In this document: piece by piece, positions 44,601 to 52,763 of the stretch
Layout: each line of letters starts with the position of its first letter
Numbering within the stretch: the first letter of the stretch is position 1
Assembly: GCA_036023115.1 (NCBI GenBank)
Contig: JAYKKT010000080.1
Span: 8,879,501 to 8,943,500 of the forward strand
Origin: Brasenia schreberi
Taxonomy: Eukaryota; Streptophyta; Magnoliopsida; Nymphaeales; Cabombaceae
Direction of reading: 5' to 3'
DNA: 64,000 nucleotides
Translations under genes and position numbers: made by a program
Notes under the pieces: model-generated
What the model was told of the DNA's origin: nothing
The model's input: only the letters and a program-made list of their open reading frames with translations
Databases searched by the model: none

Positions 44601-47246
44601 TTTTAATATTAATTATATGAATTGTTTGTTGTCATGTTTAGAGGAAAAATGTGTTGTAATATTTGATTATTGATTAGATCAAAAATGTATTTATTGGAAA
44701 ACAATAAGTTGCACCTTCCTGTATATTTGTGATTCGAGATCCATGTTGTTGGCCTTTTGTTGAAAACCTTTGTGATTAAGGTGTTTCATGTTGTGGACCT
44801 TTTGTTGGAAATCAATTAATGTTTGAAGATGAACTTAGAGAATTAAAACTTGGTTGTTAATGAATTAGAAAAATGTTTGTTGATAGTAAGTTGCATATAC
44901 TTGTATGATTAAGATCCATGTTGTTGGCCTCTTCTTGAAAACCTTTGTGATTAAGGTGTTTTATATTGATGGCCTTTTGTTGGAAATTAATTGATATTTG
45001 AAGATGCACTTATTGTTATTTGAGGATTTGTGATCACAATAACTTTAAGGTTGCTTTTTCATGAGATTATTATCTCCATTTATTGTTCTTTTGTTGGAAA
45101 TCGTTGTGATTAAGATGCTTCATGTTATTGGCCTTTTGATTGGAGAGTAATCAATATTGAAAAAGCACTTATGGTTATATTGATTAGCTTGCATTTGATA
45201 AAATTGTTTTAAAAGAATTGTGGGACTTTTTGAAAAATATGAAGTTGATTCCTTTGACTTGTTCTGATCATCTTAATGAATTGTCTTGTTTTTGGAACCA
45301 TAGAATCACTTTTGATTTAATTGATATTTAAGGGCTTTGAGAATTATATAAATAAAGGTTTTGAGCTTTGCCTTAAAAAGCTTGTTTGGGTTCGAGTTTG
45401 TTCTTAAAACTCGGGTTTGAGCTTATCCTTAAAGCTTATTTGACTTGGAGGGTTTTGAGCTTAACCTTAGAAAGCTTGTTTGACTTGAAGGTCTTGAGCT
45501 TTGCTTTAAAAGCTTGTTTGGGTTCGAGTTTGTCATTAAAACTCGGGTTTTGAACTTAACCTTAAAAAGCTTGTTTGATATATAAGGTCTCTTTATAATA
45601 TCAAAAGTTTGTAGTGATTTATGAACCTATTTATTATAATGGATAATCTTATTTGGATGATATAAATATTTTCTATCAAATGATTTTCTTGAATTGGAGC
45701 AAATAAACTTCATGAACTTATTTGACTCATTTTTGGTTTGCCTTCTTGATTAGAAATCATAAATTGTGTTATTGATACTTCATTGGTCTTCATGGAGGAG
45801 AAAAACAAATTGATACTTTGGTTGTCTAAGAATATTTCAAAGAAAGTTGTGTCATCTTAGATTCACATTTTTTTCTTGTTAGATAAATTTTCGGTCTACA
45901 CATCGTAAAGTTTGAGAGGGTGTTAGAATGTAATAGGATTGGGCCAACAGATCCATAAGTCTGTATTTGAAATTTGGTCCCAACGGACCCAGGTCACCTA
46001 GCCAGGGCCAATTGTTCATGTAGTTGCTCTTGTGATGATTACTATGCTTTTTCATAAATGGTTGTTCAAACCCGTATCAGCTTATTACTATGCTCATTAA
46101 TGAACCGGTTAACCATGAAATCATGTTCATTTTCCTTAGTTTGAAGGATATCCATATAGTGCTAGTTCTTAGGTGCTATTTTCAACTTATTTTAATGCTT
46201 GCCATTACTGCTATGTAATTTCTATTTAAGCCATTGGAATGAAACGAATTGTAGAGTTTTGACTGAAGCATTTCAGGGTTTGGAAGTACCTCTCTTCCCC
46301 TTATCTCATCTAAACTCTGCTATAGCTTGGGTTTAGTGGCGATTACTAGGTTCATTGTCATTATCAGTCCCGTATGTGGCGGAAAATTACTGGAAGGCTA
46401 GAAACTATTGCAACCAAAATACCTAACAACTGTTTGGTTCACATCAAAATTTCACATCTTGAGTTCAAATATTACAAAGGGTTTAGCTAGACAAAGAATG
46501 GAATCTTTTGATGAAAGATCAGTTCTTGCCTTCATTAGCCAGAGAGCATTTCAATTGTTTTGCACTGAATACTCTTTAGATGGTACCCTCACCATCATTT
46601 GTGTTTCTGTTCATCAACTCAAAATCTGCTACATTGTACAGCAAATTGCTACTCTTTCCATTATTTGATGTGATCATGGCTAGATTCAAACATAATATTG
46701 ATACCTCAAATCAAAATCTGCTGTGCAAATTGCATTATTCTTTGGCTTGCCTCTTACTAGTGTTTAAAGATTTTCATTTTCAGAATGTGACCGACTGGTT
46801 TGTTCATGGGTATGCATGAGCCATTCATGTGGCTTATGATAACTTGAAAGGTCTACTGGATGGCTTCTGCTTTTGTGGTTGATCTCTCATAATCTTTTTT
46901 CTGAGCTGGAAATCCTAATTATTTTCCAGTGATATGTGAAACTGTGGGATTGTTCATCTGGCTGCCCTTGTGATGCCAAACCTAAGAAACAGCATTTCTT
47001 TTGGAGAAATTAAACATCCACTTCCTTGGGGTTCCTATTTGATACTTTTTCTCTTAGATATTTTGAAAATTTTCTGTTTACCGTGTGCCCTGACATGTTT
47101 TGACTTATGTTTAATGACTGCAGGCTGACAAAAACAAGGATGGACAACTGGATTTAAATGAGATGATTGAAAACCCATATGTGTTCTATAATGCTGTTTT
47201 TGCTGATGACGAAGATGACTATGATTTTCACGATGAGTTTCGCTGA
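14072..47246 (+). CDS. Reticulocalbin/calumenin-like EF-hand calcium-binding protein, secretory pathway
   Basis: The six exons are 14072-14624, 37006-37108, 37192-37257, 37749-37919, 38291-38387 and 47124-47246. All introns are GT-AG and the phases join to 370 codons plus TGA. Residues 1-20 are a hydrophobic signal peptide or anchor (MKSLVVYLAVAVLLIFVITH). Five canonical EF-hand loops lie at about 166-177, 205-216, 244-255, 293-304 and 332-343 (DKNRDG, DEDGDG, DSNKDG, DRDNDG, DKNKDG). A sixth near 126-138 (DSDPSDG) has one extra residue. N-glycosylation sequons occur at 113 and 202. The protein ends HDEFR; animal calumenin ends HDEF, which suggests lumenal ER/Golgi retention. Length and EF-hand number fit the CREC family. 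The role is inferred to be calcium buffering or chaperone-like in the secretory pathway. Introns 1 (22.4 kb) and 5 (8.7 kb) are filled with transposons, yet all exons are intact. Confidence 0.92.
15020..15312 (-). repeat. 3' LTR of copia-2
   Basis: On the - strand it starts TGTTAAAGGATG and ends TTTCTTAATA. Both LTRs end in TA rather than CA, so the ending was shared when the element inserted. Confidence 0.88.
15404..19615 (-). pseudogene. Copia-2 gag-pol, broken
   Basis: Read from 19615 downward, gag starts MEISEFGTSEKLEHFQITST. The zinc knuckle near 18830-18790 reads ICSHCGKSRHSKEYYW, again with tyrosine for the last cysteine. The protease motif near 18545 is WIIDLSATDHM, where the family has DSG. 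A pre-integrase block lies at 18418-18130. The integrase C-terminal region is at 17523-16864 (NRMPSTVLEGESP, FLGYSNSQKGYKCYDP). Reverse transcriptase includes VYVDDIIIT near 16250-16220. RNase H is at 15780-15420 (SDADWAGSHDDKKST, TVEAEYRAIA, YYDSSVAIQMA). Two patches, about 16050-16860 and 17570-18120, carry very dense short indels, while the flanks are nearly open. Confidence 0.88.
19640..20072 (-). repeat. Copia-2 leader with degenerate tandem repeats
   Basis: CTTGATGATGG-type units recur near 19730, 19785, 19850 and 19925, each followed by a CCAAATCGGAAATCT or CCAAATAAAC block. The spacing is about 60-75 bp. It is the untranslated leader between the primer binding site and gag. Confidence 0.6.
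20086..20386 (-). repeat. 5' LTR of copia-2
   Basis: It is about 8 bp longer than its partner, mostly because of a repeated AATACACT-type block near 20310-20320. It ends at the primer binding site (20073-20085). Confidence 0.88.
20392..21253. other. Host intron 1 sequence
   Basis: This stretch lies between copia-2 and hAT A2 and holds no recognisable gene or repeat. With 14625-15014 and 36000-37005 it makes up the roughly 2.3 kb of intron 1 that is not assigned to a transposon. Confidence 0.55.
21412..22800 (-). mobile_element. 5'-truncated RTE-type LINE inside hAT A2
   Basis: On the - strand the 3' end is a TTG-rich simple repeat (21412-21444 as CAA units on +), which is usual for RTE elements. 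The reverse transcriptase is followed by the RTE C-terminal region, and the 5' part is cut at about 22800 within the early reverse transcriptase (YKNKGDIQNC, NYRGIKLMSHTIKLWE). Both borders fall where hAT A2 homology stops and resumes. A target duplication was not resolved. Confidence 0.85.
21461..22800 (-). pseudogene. RTE LINE reverse transcriptase, partial
   Basis: From 22683 to 22081 one open frame carries MSHTIKLWERIIERRLR, NQFGFMPCRSTVEAIHLLRR, FIDLKITYDRV (where the family has FIDLEKAYD) and the catalytic FADDIVL. From 21778 to 21461 a second frame carries GVTPIEDKMREYRLRWFGHI and RARGRPQKCWKE, the usual C-terminal end of plant RTE proteins. Endonuclease is missing. Frameshifts and stops between 21780 and 22080 separate the two parts. 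It was a nicking-type retroelement polymerase and is now inactive. Confidence 0.88.
22805..23583 (-). pseudogene. C-terminal part of the A2 hAT transposase
   Basis: The sequence aligns with A1 10730-11470. It contains the acidic tail (EEWIMEDNE-type, about 22930-22980) and the hAT dimerisation block near 23130-23250 (WSVFEHIHTKK). The enzyme's middle part continues beyond the hAT C insertion at 31033-31837. Confidence 0.75.
25577..25907 (-). repeat. 3' LTR of element D
   Basis: It lacks about 40 bp at the outer 5' end (LTR sense) and one internal tandem block, relative to the other LTR. TATA box CTATAAATAGG (about 25760-25770 on -). A perfect palindrome, CCGTTGGGG-T-CCCCAACGG, lies at 25842-25860. 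Confidence 0.85.
26540..27180 (-). repeat. Tandem repeat in the interior of element D
   Basis: AATTAATTTCCAACAAAAGG and AACAACATGGATCTCAATTA type blocks recur with a period near 180 bp (about 26690, 26815 and 27005). Shorter AACAAGCTTTTTAAGGC units lie at 26190-26345. The same units, in opposite orientation, fill 44690-45560 in element E. Confidence 0.75.
28772..29183 (-). repeat. 5' LTR of element D
   Basis: On the - strand it begins TGTTAATGTAATAGG and ends CGAATATTTACA. It contains an 8-bp-stem inverted repeat, CACGGGCC/GGCCCGTG, at 29146-29166, a TATA box at about 28954-28965 and a duplicated CACTAGCCGTTGG block (29033-29045 and 29077-29089). Confidence 0.86.
30555..30830 (+). repeat. 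Tandem repeat, about 50-bp units, in hAT C
   Basis: The motif TGAGAGAAGGCAGCCTGAA, followed by GAAGGGGGAGATGGTT or variants, recurs at about 30564, 30618, 30662 and 30735, then in shortened form to 30830. It lies upstream of the transposase start. Confidence 0.8.
31838..35277 (-). mobile_element. hAT transposon B nested in hAT A2
   Basis: The left end CAATGTTGTAAAAG and right end TTTTTATGACATTG form an inverted repeat. The flanks are CTCTCAAC (31830-31837) and CTCACAAC (35278-35285), with 7 of 8 matches. In the homologous element A3 the uninterrupted site reads TATACTCTCAATCAT (about 40804-40818), which confirms the insertion point. GTATCG/CGATAC motifs crowd both ends. Confidence 0.9.
32169..34761 (-). 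pseudogene. hAT B transposase, nearly full span but broken
   Basis: ATG 34761 opens MAFDRVDPA, then a TAA where the family has tryptophan. A BED-type finger follows (NKCKFCNIVKHCGISRMKHH, about 34690-34640). At 34174-33986 the frame carries LPFNVANSFSFQSMADVIAD, typical of DUF659. At 33369-32917 it carries NADFWVSCSKFFRMIVPLVK and LHAAAYFFNPSIRFSPNF, the transposase core. Near 32760-32640 the dimerisation block reads SSSGCDRN, stop, SFFERIHTKKRNRLEH. An acidic, His/Asp-rich tail, EEEEGGDDDDDHGDGGD, ends at 32169. Of the hAT copies here it keeps most of the coding length, but several stops make it inactive. Confidence 0.85.
36000..37005. other. Host intron 1 sequence, 3' end
   Basis: It lies between hAT A2 and exon 2 and ends with a pyrimidine-rich tract (TTCTTTCCTTTATCAG). 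It holds a tandem duplication at 36181-36266 and a GT-rich stretch at 36785-36860. Confidence 0.7.
36181..36266 (+). repeat. 43-bp tandem duplication
   Basis: Two units, 36181-36223 and 36224-36266, start CCTTAGTCTGGAAACAAAG and differ at one base (A to C). This near identity points to a recent event in intron 1. Confidence 0.92.
37006..37108 (+). CDS. EF-hand gene exon 2: EF3
   Basis: Acceptor TTTATCAG at 37005 and donor GTGCGT at 37109. It completes codon 185 (Asp) and encodes ..LGWWREEHFNASDEDGDG, the third EF-hand, with sequon NAS. Confidence 0.92.
37192..37257 (+). CDS. EF-hand gene exon 3
   Basis: Acceptor TGTCTTAG at 37191 and donor GTATAA at 37258. It encodes FLHPSDSHNKKLHMWLCKEE, the linker between EF3 and EF4, with the HP.....M..W pattern of plant calumenin-like proteins. 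Confidence 0.9.
37749..37919 (+). CDS. EF-hand gene exon 4: EF4 and start of EF5
   Basis: Acceptor GGGTTAG at 37748 and donor GTATGG at 37920. It encodes ERDSNKDGQIDFQEFFHGLF and the first half of EF5, FREIDRDNDG, with the glycine codon split by the intron. The open frame runs 57 bp into the intron, which is chance. Confidence 0.92.
38291..38387 (+). CDS. EF-hand gene exon 5: end of EF5
   Basis: Acceptor TCGGCCAG at 38290 and donor GTCCTA at 38388. It encodes YLLAAELLPIIKKLHPGERF and AKQQAEYTIMQ, ending in phase 0. Confidence 0.92.
38947..41684 (-). mobile_element. hAT transposon A3 in intron 5
   Basis: The ends CAGTGTTGTTTGACG and CGAACAACACTG are inverted. The flanks TCTGCCAT (38939-38946) and TCTGTCAT (41685-41692) are an 8-bp duplication with one mismatch. 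The empty site occurs in X2 as TTGCCATTACTGC (about 46198-46210). The right subterminal region 41460-41680 has a very dense array of GTATC/GATAC motifs. Confidence 0.93.
39190..41057 (-). pseudogene. hAT A3 transposase, broken
   Basis: ATG 41057 opens MTGKGVRDSHSRSDDPAWQW. A BED-type zinc finger follows at about 40980-40900 (IRCLFCEKVVSGGILRLKHH). The linker at 40886-40506 contains SSRPPNRRKRVAEDF and GRVASSIHSFFPPSTTPGA, which is typical of the family. The core lies at 40500-39700 in several frames and the acidic tail at 39480-39250. The dimerisation block near 39680-39560 is frameshifted. The element is defective, and its parts match A1 and A2. Confidence 0.8.
41826..42802. other. Intron 5, no gene recognised
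   Basis: A short frame at 42058-42180 starts MSTSNAFDFHRLLAALNLFE and then meets many stops. It is not recognised. The stretch ends at the 5' LTR of element E. Confidence 0.4.
42803..43105 (+). repeat. 5' LTR of element E
   Basis: 303 bp, with TATA box CTCTATAAATTA (about 42995) and an AATAAAG polyadenylation-type signal near 43068. Its start resembles the LTR of element D (TGTTA.ATGTAATAGG), but the rest differs. Confidence 0.88.
45921..46014 (+). repeat. Truncated 3' LTR of element E
   Basis: It matches the first 95 bp of the 5' LTR up to CAGGGCCA and then passes into intron sequence ATTGTTCATG, which resembles 46943-46970. Confidence 0.85.
46051..46339 (+). repeat. Duplicated intron block X2 (empty site of hAT A3)
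   Basis: It aligns with X1 without the hAT insertion. It gives the pre-insertion sequence of the A3 target. Confidence 0.85.
47124..47246 (+). CDS. EF-hand gene exon 6: EF6 and C-terminal tail
   Basis: Acceptor GACTGCAG at 47123. It encodes ADKNKDGQLDLNEMIENPYV, then an acidic tail, DDEDDYDFHDEFR, and TGA at 47244-47246. Confidence 0.93.
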   Translation, partial: ADKNKDGQLDLNEMIENPYVFYNAVFADDEDDYDFHDEFR

Positions 47247-47480
47247 AGAGTTCCTGCTAAAGTTGCTTCTGCACCGTCACTTCTTTATTCGAGTTGGTTC
47301 ATGACTCGTTCACTGTGATTTGATGGACATCAACATATGTGACCAATAAATCCACAGAAGCCTTGCATATAGAGATGACTGATGAATTATGTTTTTGTTT
47401 TTCTTGGGTGGTTTTCCTTTTTAGAGCATTTTAGGTATTTTTATTTTTTATCAGTGGACAGGCTTAAGATTTTGGCTATG
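47247..47480 (+). terminator. 3' UTR of the EF-hand gene with polyadenylation signal
   Basis: AATAAA at 47345-47350, about 100 bp after the stop, is a canonical plant near-upstream element. TTTTTGTTTTTCTTGGG and a TTTATTTTTTATC stretch follow (47391-47450). The cleavage site itself is not visible. Confidence 0.55.
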
Positions 47481-48765
47481 CATCCGATGAAGCCTTGTAA
47501 GCTCACCTCTTTCCCCCTTTCTCGTTTTCATCTTCCAGAGAAAGTGTAGCTAAACAGATAGATTGTAAAGTTGTTCTTTAACACAGAAATCATGATTTTG
47601 GGACTTCATCATTCCTTGTGCATTCTTCTAGAAACATTATACTTATTAAGAACTTTTAGCATGTAATCAAGGGGCAAAGGGCGTCTATTAGATGATTATT
47701 AACATCGCTTACTGTGGACAAAGTATTGAAGGTAACTGATCGTTTGGATGATCTGTTACGTTCTCACAAAAGCTTCCTTTTTTACTGCCTTTAGGGAATG
47801 TTTCAGCATTGCCAGTGATGAATTACTTTTTGTGGAACCCAAAATCATTTGGTTGCTTCTATTTTTTTGCGGGACCAACATCATGATCATGATTTTAAAT
47901 CTACAACTTTGAGTTGTCTGTCAGGTTATATGCTACGGAGAGTTGGTTATCTATTTGGAGTTGCTCCCCTAACATAACACACACATGCATATGAAAGGGC
48001 CTCTGTGAGCTAGTTGTCCCAACCTAGATTGTGATAAAGCCAATCTGAGTCGGTTCTTCTCTTGTAACAGCAAATTTTAAACTCACAAAGAGACTGATCA
48101 ATCTGAACCTGGAACGAGTCCTTGTATATTCTGGAGTTTAGGTTGGTTCCGGGAAAAAGCCATTGAACAAGTGTACTGAAGTTGACAAAATGATCAGACC
48201 TGCCTAATTAATTAAGAATTTTAAAATAACAGGCTTTATAACATAAATATAGCAGGGGGAATTAACAGGTCTCTTTCCGATGGAAAACTATAAACTAAGC
48301 ACATTTTCTCATTTGCAGTATAATTGCTAAATGAGAAAATCTAATCCCTCGTATGAGCATCTAGCTTTTTAGAGGATATATTGGAATATTAGTTGATACA
48401 TTTTCTATGAAACAATGTTGAGTTAACTGCTAACATAACACATGGTAGGGTTATGTGGGAACAAAAAATCCATGTAGCTGACTCCATATAGTATGGGAAG
48501 AGGCTTAGTTGTTTGTTGGTGGTGTTAGCTGTTGTTGGTGTTGTTGACATTTGCTATGGAACAGTTAATAACCTAAGTAACTTATTTGATGTAGTTTCTT
48601 TTTGACTGCAACAAATTAAGAAAATTCCAATAGTTTTTGATCTATTAATAAAGATTTTAAAAGAGGGAATGATATAAAGAAACTGCAGATCTATGGGAAA
48701 TATGGTTCCAATCCGAGACAAAGCTTGCTTAAAATGGGGAGACTAAGGAAGGATACCTCTGTCCT
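47481..48765. other. Intergenic, no gene recognised
   Basis: AT-rich, short frames only, no repeat boundaries found. Confidence 0.45.
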
Positions 48766-49012
48766 TTTTTGTGCTCCACCAAATAAAACTACCGTAAACA
48801 CATGTGAAAGGGGCACGAACCTTTCTCGCGCCCGGTGAAAAGGCCTTTGAACCGGGCTAACCCGATGGTGGTGTGTTAGCTATTCTTTCTTTTTTGTTCA
48901 CAAACTGGGGTTGGGCACACCTCTACCGGATACGAGTGCTAGCAGGTATCAAACTCATGACCTTCAACTTGAAAGCTCCTTTAAGCCACAGGAGGGTTGC
49001 GGCCCCTTGTGC
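48766..49012 (-). mobile_element. tRNA-derived SINE (probable)
   Basis: On the - strand a box A-like TGGCTTAAAGGAGC (about 48990-48976) is followed about 20 bp later by a box B-like GAGTTTGATACC (48958-48944). The segment AAGTTGAAGGTCATGA between them resembles that of the SINE at 63752-63897. The 3' part is GC-rich and ends near 48770. Only a 6-bp flanking repeat (TTGTGC) was seen. Confidence 0.45.
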
Positions 49013-49546
49013 ATTATCCATTATACTTTCTTTATACAGATAAAATAAGAGGTGCTAAACATCAGTAACTCGCTCAGTTCTTGTTGTTCTTTCATGTAAT
49101 ATCAGAGATATAAGCGTCTGTAATGACTAAAAGGTAGATAGTTTTGAAAATGCAAGGACCAATGAAGGATCAAAATCTAGGGAGAGAAAACTGATTTCTG
49201 TGGCAGCCGGAACTAGTTTTCCGGCCACTAGTTTATGCTAAAACTCTGAAGAAACTATAGAGAATAGAAAGGGAAAACTGCAAATGCTGGGTGTGCCATT
49301 TATATGAGAGAAAATGAGAAGATAAAACTCTAAAGCAATTATAACTGATATGGAGTTACCTACGGAAGAATCCATACGCGAGCAGGCCGAGGCATAGCAC
49401 CTCAACAAACAAAAGTGGACCCAGCCAATTTCAGATTAATCAGGACATGAACCAGACCATTTTCTGCCAGTTCCGTGCCTGGTTCTAGTTTCGGTTTCAT
49501 CTCCTGTCTTTGGTACAAAATTTCCTTGAGTGCAGGCAGTAGTATT

Positions 49547-49845
49547 TGTTGGAATTCGAGAGTAGCGTAGCGGAAACACAAACGAAAAAAATAAAGAACA
49601 TAGAAGAGGAAAATATGGGAGATTTGAAGGAGGCATGCCCTCCAATGGAGCCCCCCCCTCTCTTTTTCTCTCTCTATTAATCAAACTCCTATACCTAACA
49701 CAAACTTCCAACCCTTATATAATGGGCTTTAAATAAAAAATTACCAAAATGCCTTTAGTACTCAGGGCAATTACAATAATACTCAACTATTAGAAATTAC
49801 AGAAATAACACTTAAAAAACACAGCATATATATATATTCTCAACA
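49547..49845 (-). repeat. 3' LTR of element F
   Basis: 299 bp, starting TGTTGAGAATATATATATG on the - strand and ending CGAATTCCAACA. TATA-like TTATATAAGGG at about 49727-49717. Confidence 0.9.
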
Positions 49846-50559
49846 CCCCCCCTCAAGTGAGATACTTCTAACTCCAAACTTGCCGAAAAACTGATCTTTC
49901 TTCACCACACGTGCACTAAAGATCTCTTCGAGGCTTTTTTAAATCAACTTGAACAATCATGAATACTTGGGTAATCATATGACCCTTCTATGGGTGTTAG
50001 TTGCTCTCTCTTTGTTTCTTCTTCTCCATAAAGTAATTAAGCAGCTACACTTCAAAAGTCATGTTTTTCTACTTCTTGAGAAAACTGATATTTTGTGATA
50101 GGAGGTACTACTCCACCATACATACTTCACACGGCTTTTCCTACGCCCCTTCACATGGTGGCTACAACCGGTGTATTGGTTGGGTGTCTTATTTCTACCA
50201 CTCAAATAGCAGAGTACACACTTCTGCTCATTCTAGTCGATTTTTGCGCCCCTTCACATGGTGATTGCAGTCGTGTTTCCAGCCCTCCTAGCTGTTTACT
50301 TCAGCTACTCAAGGTTTTAACTTTCATGCTTCTTGGTGATATTGTCACATTCCATACCAACAAATTCCTCTGACCTCTTCTATGATTTGATTTGTCATGC
50401 ATATGTGGTGACGTGTAAACTAATTTTCTGCAGTTTGACTTTTTCTTCTATTTGTATTTTTGCTGTTTGACCAAATAAGAAAACACTTACTACGTACAAA
50501 TTCATATTTTCTGCATCTTTTTTGAAATTTTCAGCCCCTTGGTTGTCCATTTTCCAAGC

Positions 50560-50815
50560 AATCTTTTTTGCTGCAATACTTTTCCAACAACCTTCATGGC
50601 TGCAATATTCTTCAACTTAGCCTTCTTAGCTTTTCATCTTCAGTAGCTTCATCGTGAAATAATTTTCAACAGCTTCTTGGCTGTAACAAATCTTCAATTC
50701 AGCCTTCATGAATGTCTTTTTTAGTAGCCTTCATAGCTGCAAATTCTTGCAATTTCACTGGCTACAAATACAATCATTTTTTGCAATCCTCATGACTGTA
50801 GTTTTCAGCATTCAT
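50560..50815. repeat. Degenerate repeat in element F
   Basis: The words CTTCATGGCTGCAATA, CTTCTTGGCTGTAACA, CTTCATAGCTGCAAAT and CCTCATGACTGTAG recur every 45-60 bp. They lie between the captured fragments and the 3' LTR side. Confidence 0.5.
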
Positions 50816-50826
50816 AGTAACTCTTT

Positions 50827-51144
50827 TTATGTAAACTTGCAAGAATCAGTGTCTTCATCTGAACTGTCACTCTCATCCTCCTCATCATTATCACTCTCAT
50901 CACTGCCAACCATATCCTCGTCATCTTCATCATCCTCGTCGTCATCATCATCTTCCACATCTAGTTCAACATTTGACTTGTCTTGTACCATACCAATATC
51001 AGGTTTGACTGCCTTGGCTTTGTCAGTGGCTTGTTTAAGTTGATCAGTTTTGACCTCAGGTCTCCCATTTTCGGTTTCCACAATCAGGTTCAACCCCTCT
51101 TGAATCATCTCCTCTGAATCTGAATCTGAATCATCATTGACCAA
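50827..51144 (-). pseudogene. Captured acidic-region fragment (unidentified)
   Basis: A 105-codon frame, [17 protein letters not shown].., ends in a long Asp/Glu/Ser run (DDDDDEDDEDDEDMVGSDES). Such runs occur in nuclear proteins such as FKBP-type nucleolar proteins or HD2 deacetylases, but there is not enough specific sequence to decide. It has the same strand as the other captured pieces. It could also be low-complexity expansion. Confidence 0.4.
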
Positions 51145-51159
51145 TGTATGTTAAAAAAT

Positions 51160-51268
51160 TGCTAGATGACCTACCCTCCTCAAGCTCTACTTTTGCATTT
51201 CTCAGTCTCTTTTGGATATGTTCCTCTGTTTCAGTTCCCCTATCACTGAGACGCTTCTCAAGCTCCCT
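51160..51268 (-). pseudogene. Captured guanylate-kinase fragment
   Basis: The - strand encodes [20 protein letters not shown] followed by [11 protein letters not shown], which matches the LID region of guanylate kinases (L..RL..RGTE.EE.I..RL..A..E). Just upstream the frame reads [13 protein letters not shown], which resembles subdomain IX of protein kinases and may be another captured piece. The phosphate-binding loop of guanylate kinase is missing. Only this single part is present. Confidence 0.75.
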
Positions 51269-51385
51269 CTTAATAGTTTCCATGAGTAAGCAACCCACAG
51301 ACCATATATCAATTAAAAGTTTGCTCAAAGGACTTCGTAGGCTTCGCTTGTTTAGTTGTTGGTGAAACTTGACTAATCCGCTACC

Positions 51386-52092
51386 TTAACTAATGGACTG
51401 CTTTCCTTCTTGATTCTGAGTCTTTGCAGAGTCAGCCATTTGAACACCAAGAATAGCTTCAATGGTTTTTCCAGTCAATGGCTTGCATTTCGCTTTTGAA
51501 AATATATTGGCAGATTTGTCGATCTGCTTTGTTAATGGAACTGGACTAACACTAGGAGACAAAGGCCTTGTTAATTTAGAATTCTTGAGCAACATACCTT
51601 CAACCGCACATGTTGAGGAAGTTCCCTTCTCTTTATTCGATGAATTTCTAGGTTTTTTTTTTTTAAGGTTTAAAGAAACAACTTCATGTCTATCGGGCTT
51701 GTCAACAACATCAACATTTCCTTTTTCCTCTTTGACTTGCACAGATGATTCTGATTCCATGATCGATGGGAACAAGCAATTTAGGGACAAGTCTGCCAAA
51801 AGAGCGTAAGGGCAGATGTTTCATCTCTAGTAAATATTTGTCTTTGTCTTTTCTTTGGTGAGAATTTCCCACTATTTCTATTAGCAACTTCTATTTCATG
51901 TTCACCTTTGTCACCCTTCAAGTTGAGACCATCTTCAGTACAGCTACATTCTTCCCTCACATCATCATATCGTCTAGTTTCAGGTTCTTGAAGTTTTCCT
52001 TTCTTCTCTTGCATCTTCACCTTATGTTGTGCTGGCAGAACACCTGTACTTCCTTTCTTTGCAATAACTTTCTTTATGCAGATAATGGACAA
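51386..52092 (-). pseudogene. Captured Lys-rich fragment(s) (unidentified)
   Basis: Two overlapping frames, 52092-51781 and 51799-51386, carry basic, low-complexity protein sequence (KKVIAKKGSTG, FSPKKRQRQIFTRDE, LNLKKKKPRNSSNKEKG, LTRPLSPSVSPVPLTKQ). They look like the disordered part of a nuclear protein and may continue one another across a frameshift. I do not recognise the family. Confidence 0.4.
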
Positions 52093-52763
52093 TAGTTACC
52101 ATTTTTCTTTCCTAAAATGTGGGGATAAAACTTACTGGTTTCTTTCCCACAAAATCAAGAAATTTACTTTTCATATCTACCTTTCTGGTTTGCTTTCCCC
52201 AAAATCAGGAAAAGTAATATGTAACTTCCATTTTCAGTATTTGAAATTCAAAAGAAATGAAATTACCTTTTCTCCAACAAATCAAATATTCCTTTTTAAG
52301 TTTCTGTGGGACCTTCTTTGAAAAATCTGAAAAGAATGGGTCAACCATCATCGTTACTTTTGACAACCAACAACTTCCTTTTTCATCTTCTTCTTCTTCT
52401 TCCTAGAGAACTTTTTTTTTCTTTCTTTTTTTTGAAGACATAATCACTATTTTTTTCTTTATATTTACTATTTACATATAAACATATGCAAACTTTCATT
52501 CACAAACATTATTGTGTATCAGAAAACGTCATAACCATCACCCTAAACAAACAGAATTTTGGAGCTTCTGAACACACCAACCATTCTTTACAAGTGCAAC
52601 AAGCTACTGCTGCTATGGACAAGTTCACCTTCATCAAAAAATTATCCCCTTTTTGTGGATAGATGTTACTCACAATACGCCCTTTGTCTATGAACTCAAA
52701 CCTTCAAAATTCCAACCGTGAAACATAAAAGGTAAAATGGAACGCTTACTTTTTAACCTGAGG

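Larger units (their letters stand above)
42803..46014 (+). mobile_element. Non-autonomous LTR retrotransposon E (LARD-like), 3' LTR truncated
   Basis: The 5' LTR 42803-43105 starts TGTTAGAATGTAATAGG and is followed by TGGTATCAAAGCC (43106-43118), a clear primer binding site. A polypurine tract, AAGTTTGAGAGGG (45908-45920), precedes a 3' LTR that survives for only 94 bp. The interior has no gag-pol. Its right half (about 44600-45900) is homologous to the interior of element D in opposite orientation; its left half (43120-44560) is different. No target duplication can be found because the 3' LTR is cut. Confidence 0.85.

Noticed and set aside
50708..51043. Serine-rich + strand frame
   Set aside because: It is the complement of the acidic Asp/Glu/Ser run on the - strand, where the captured fragments lie.
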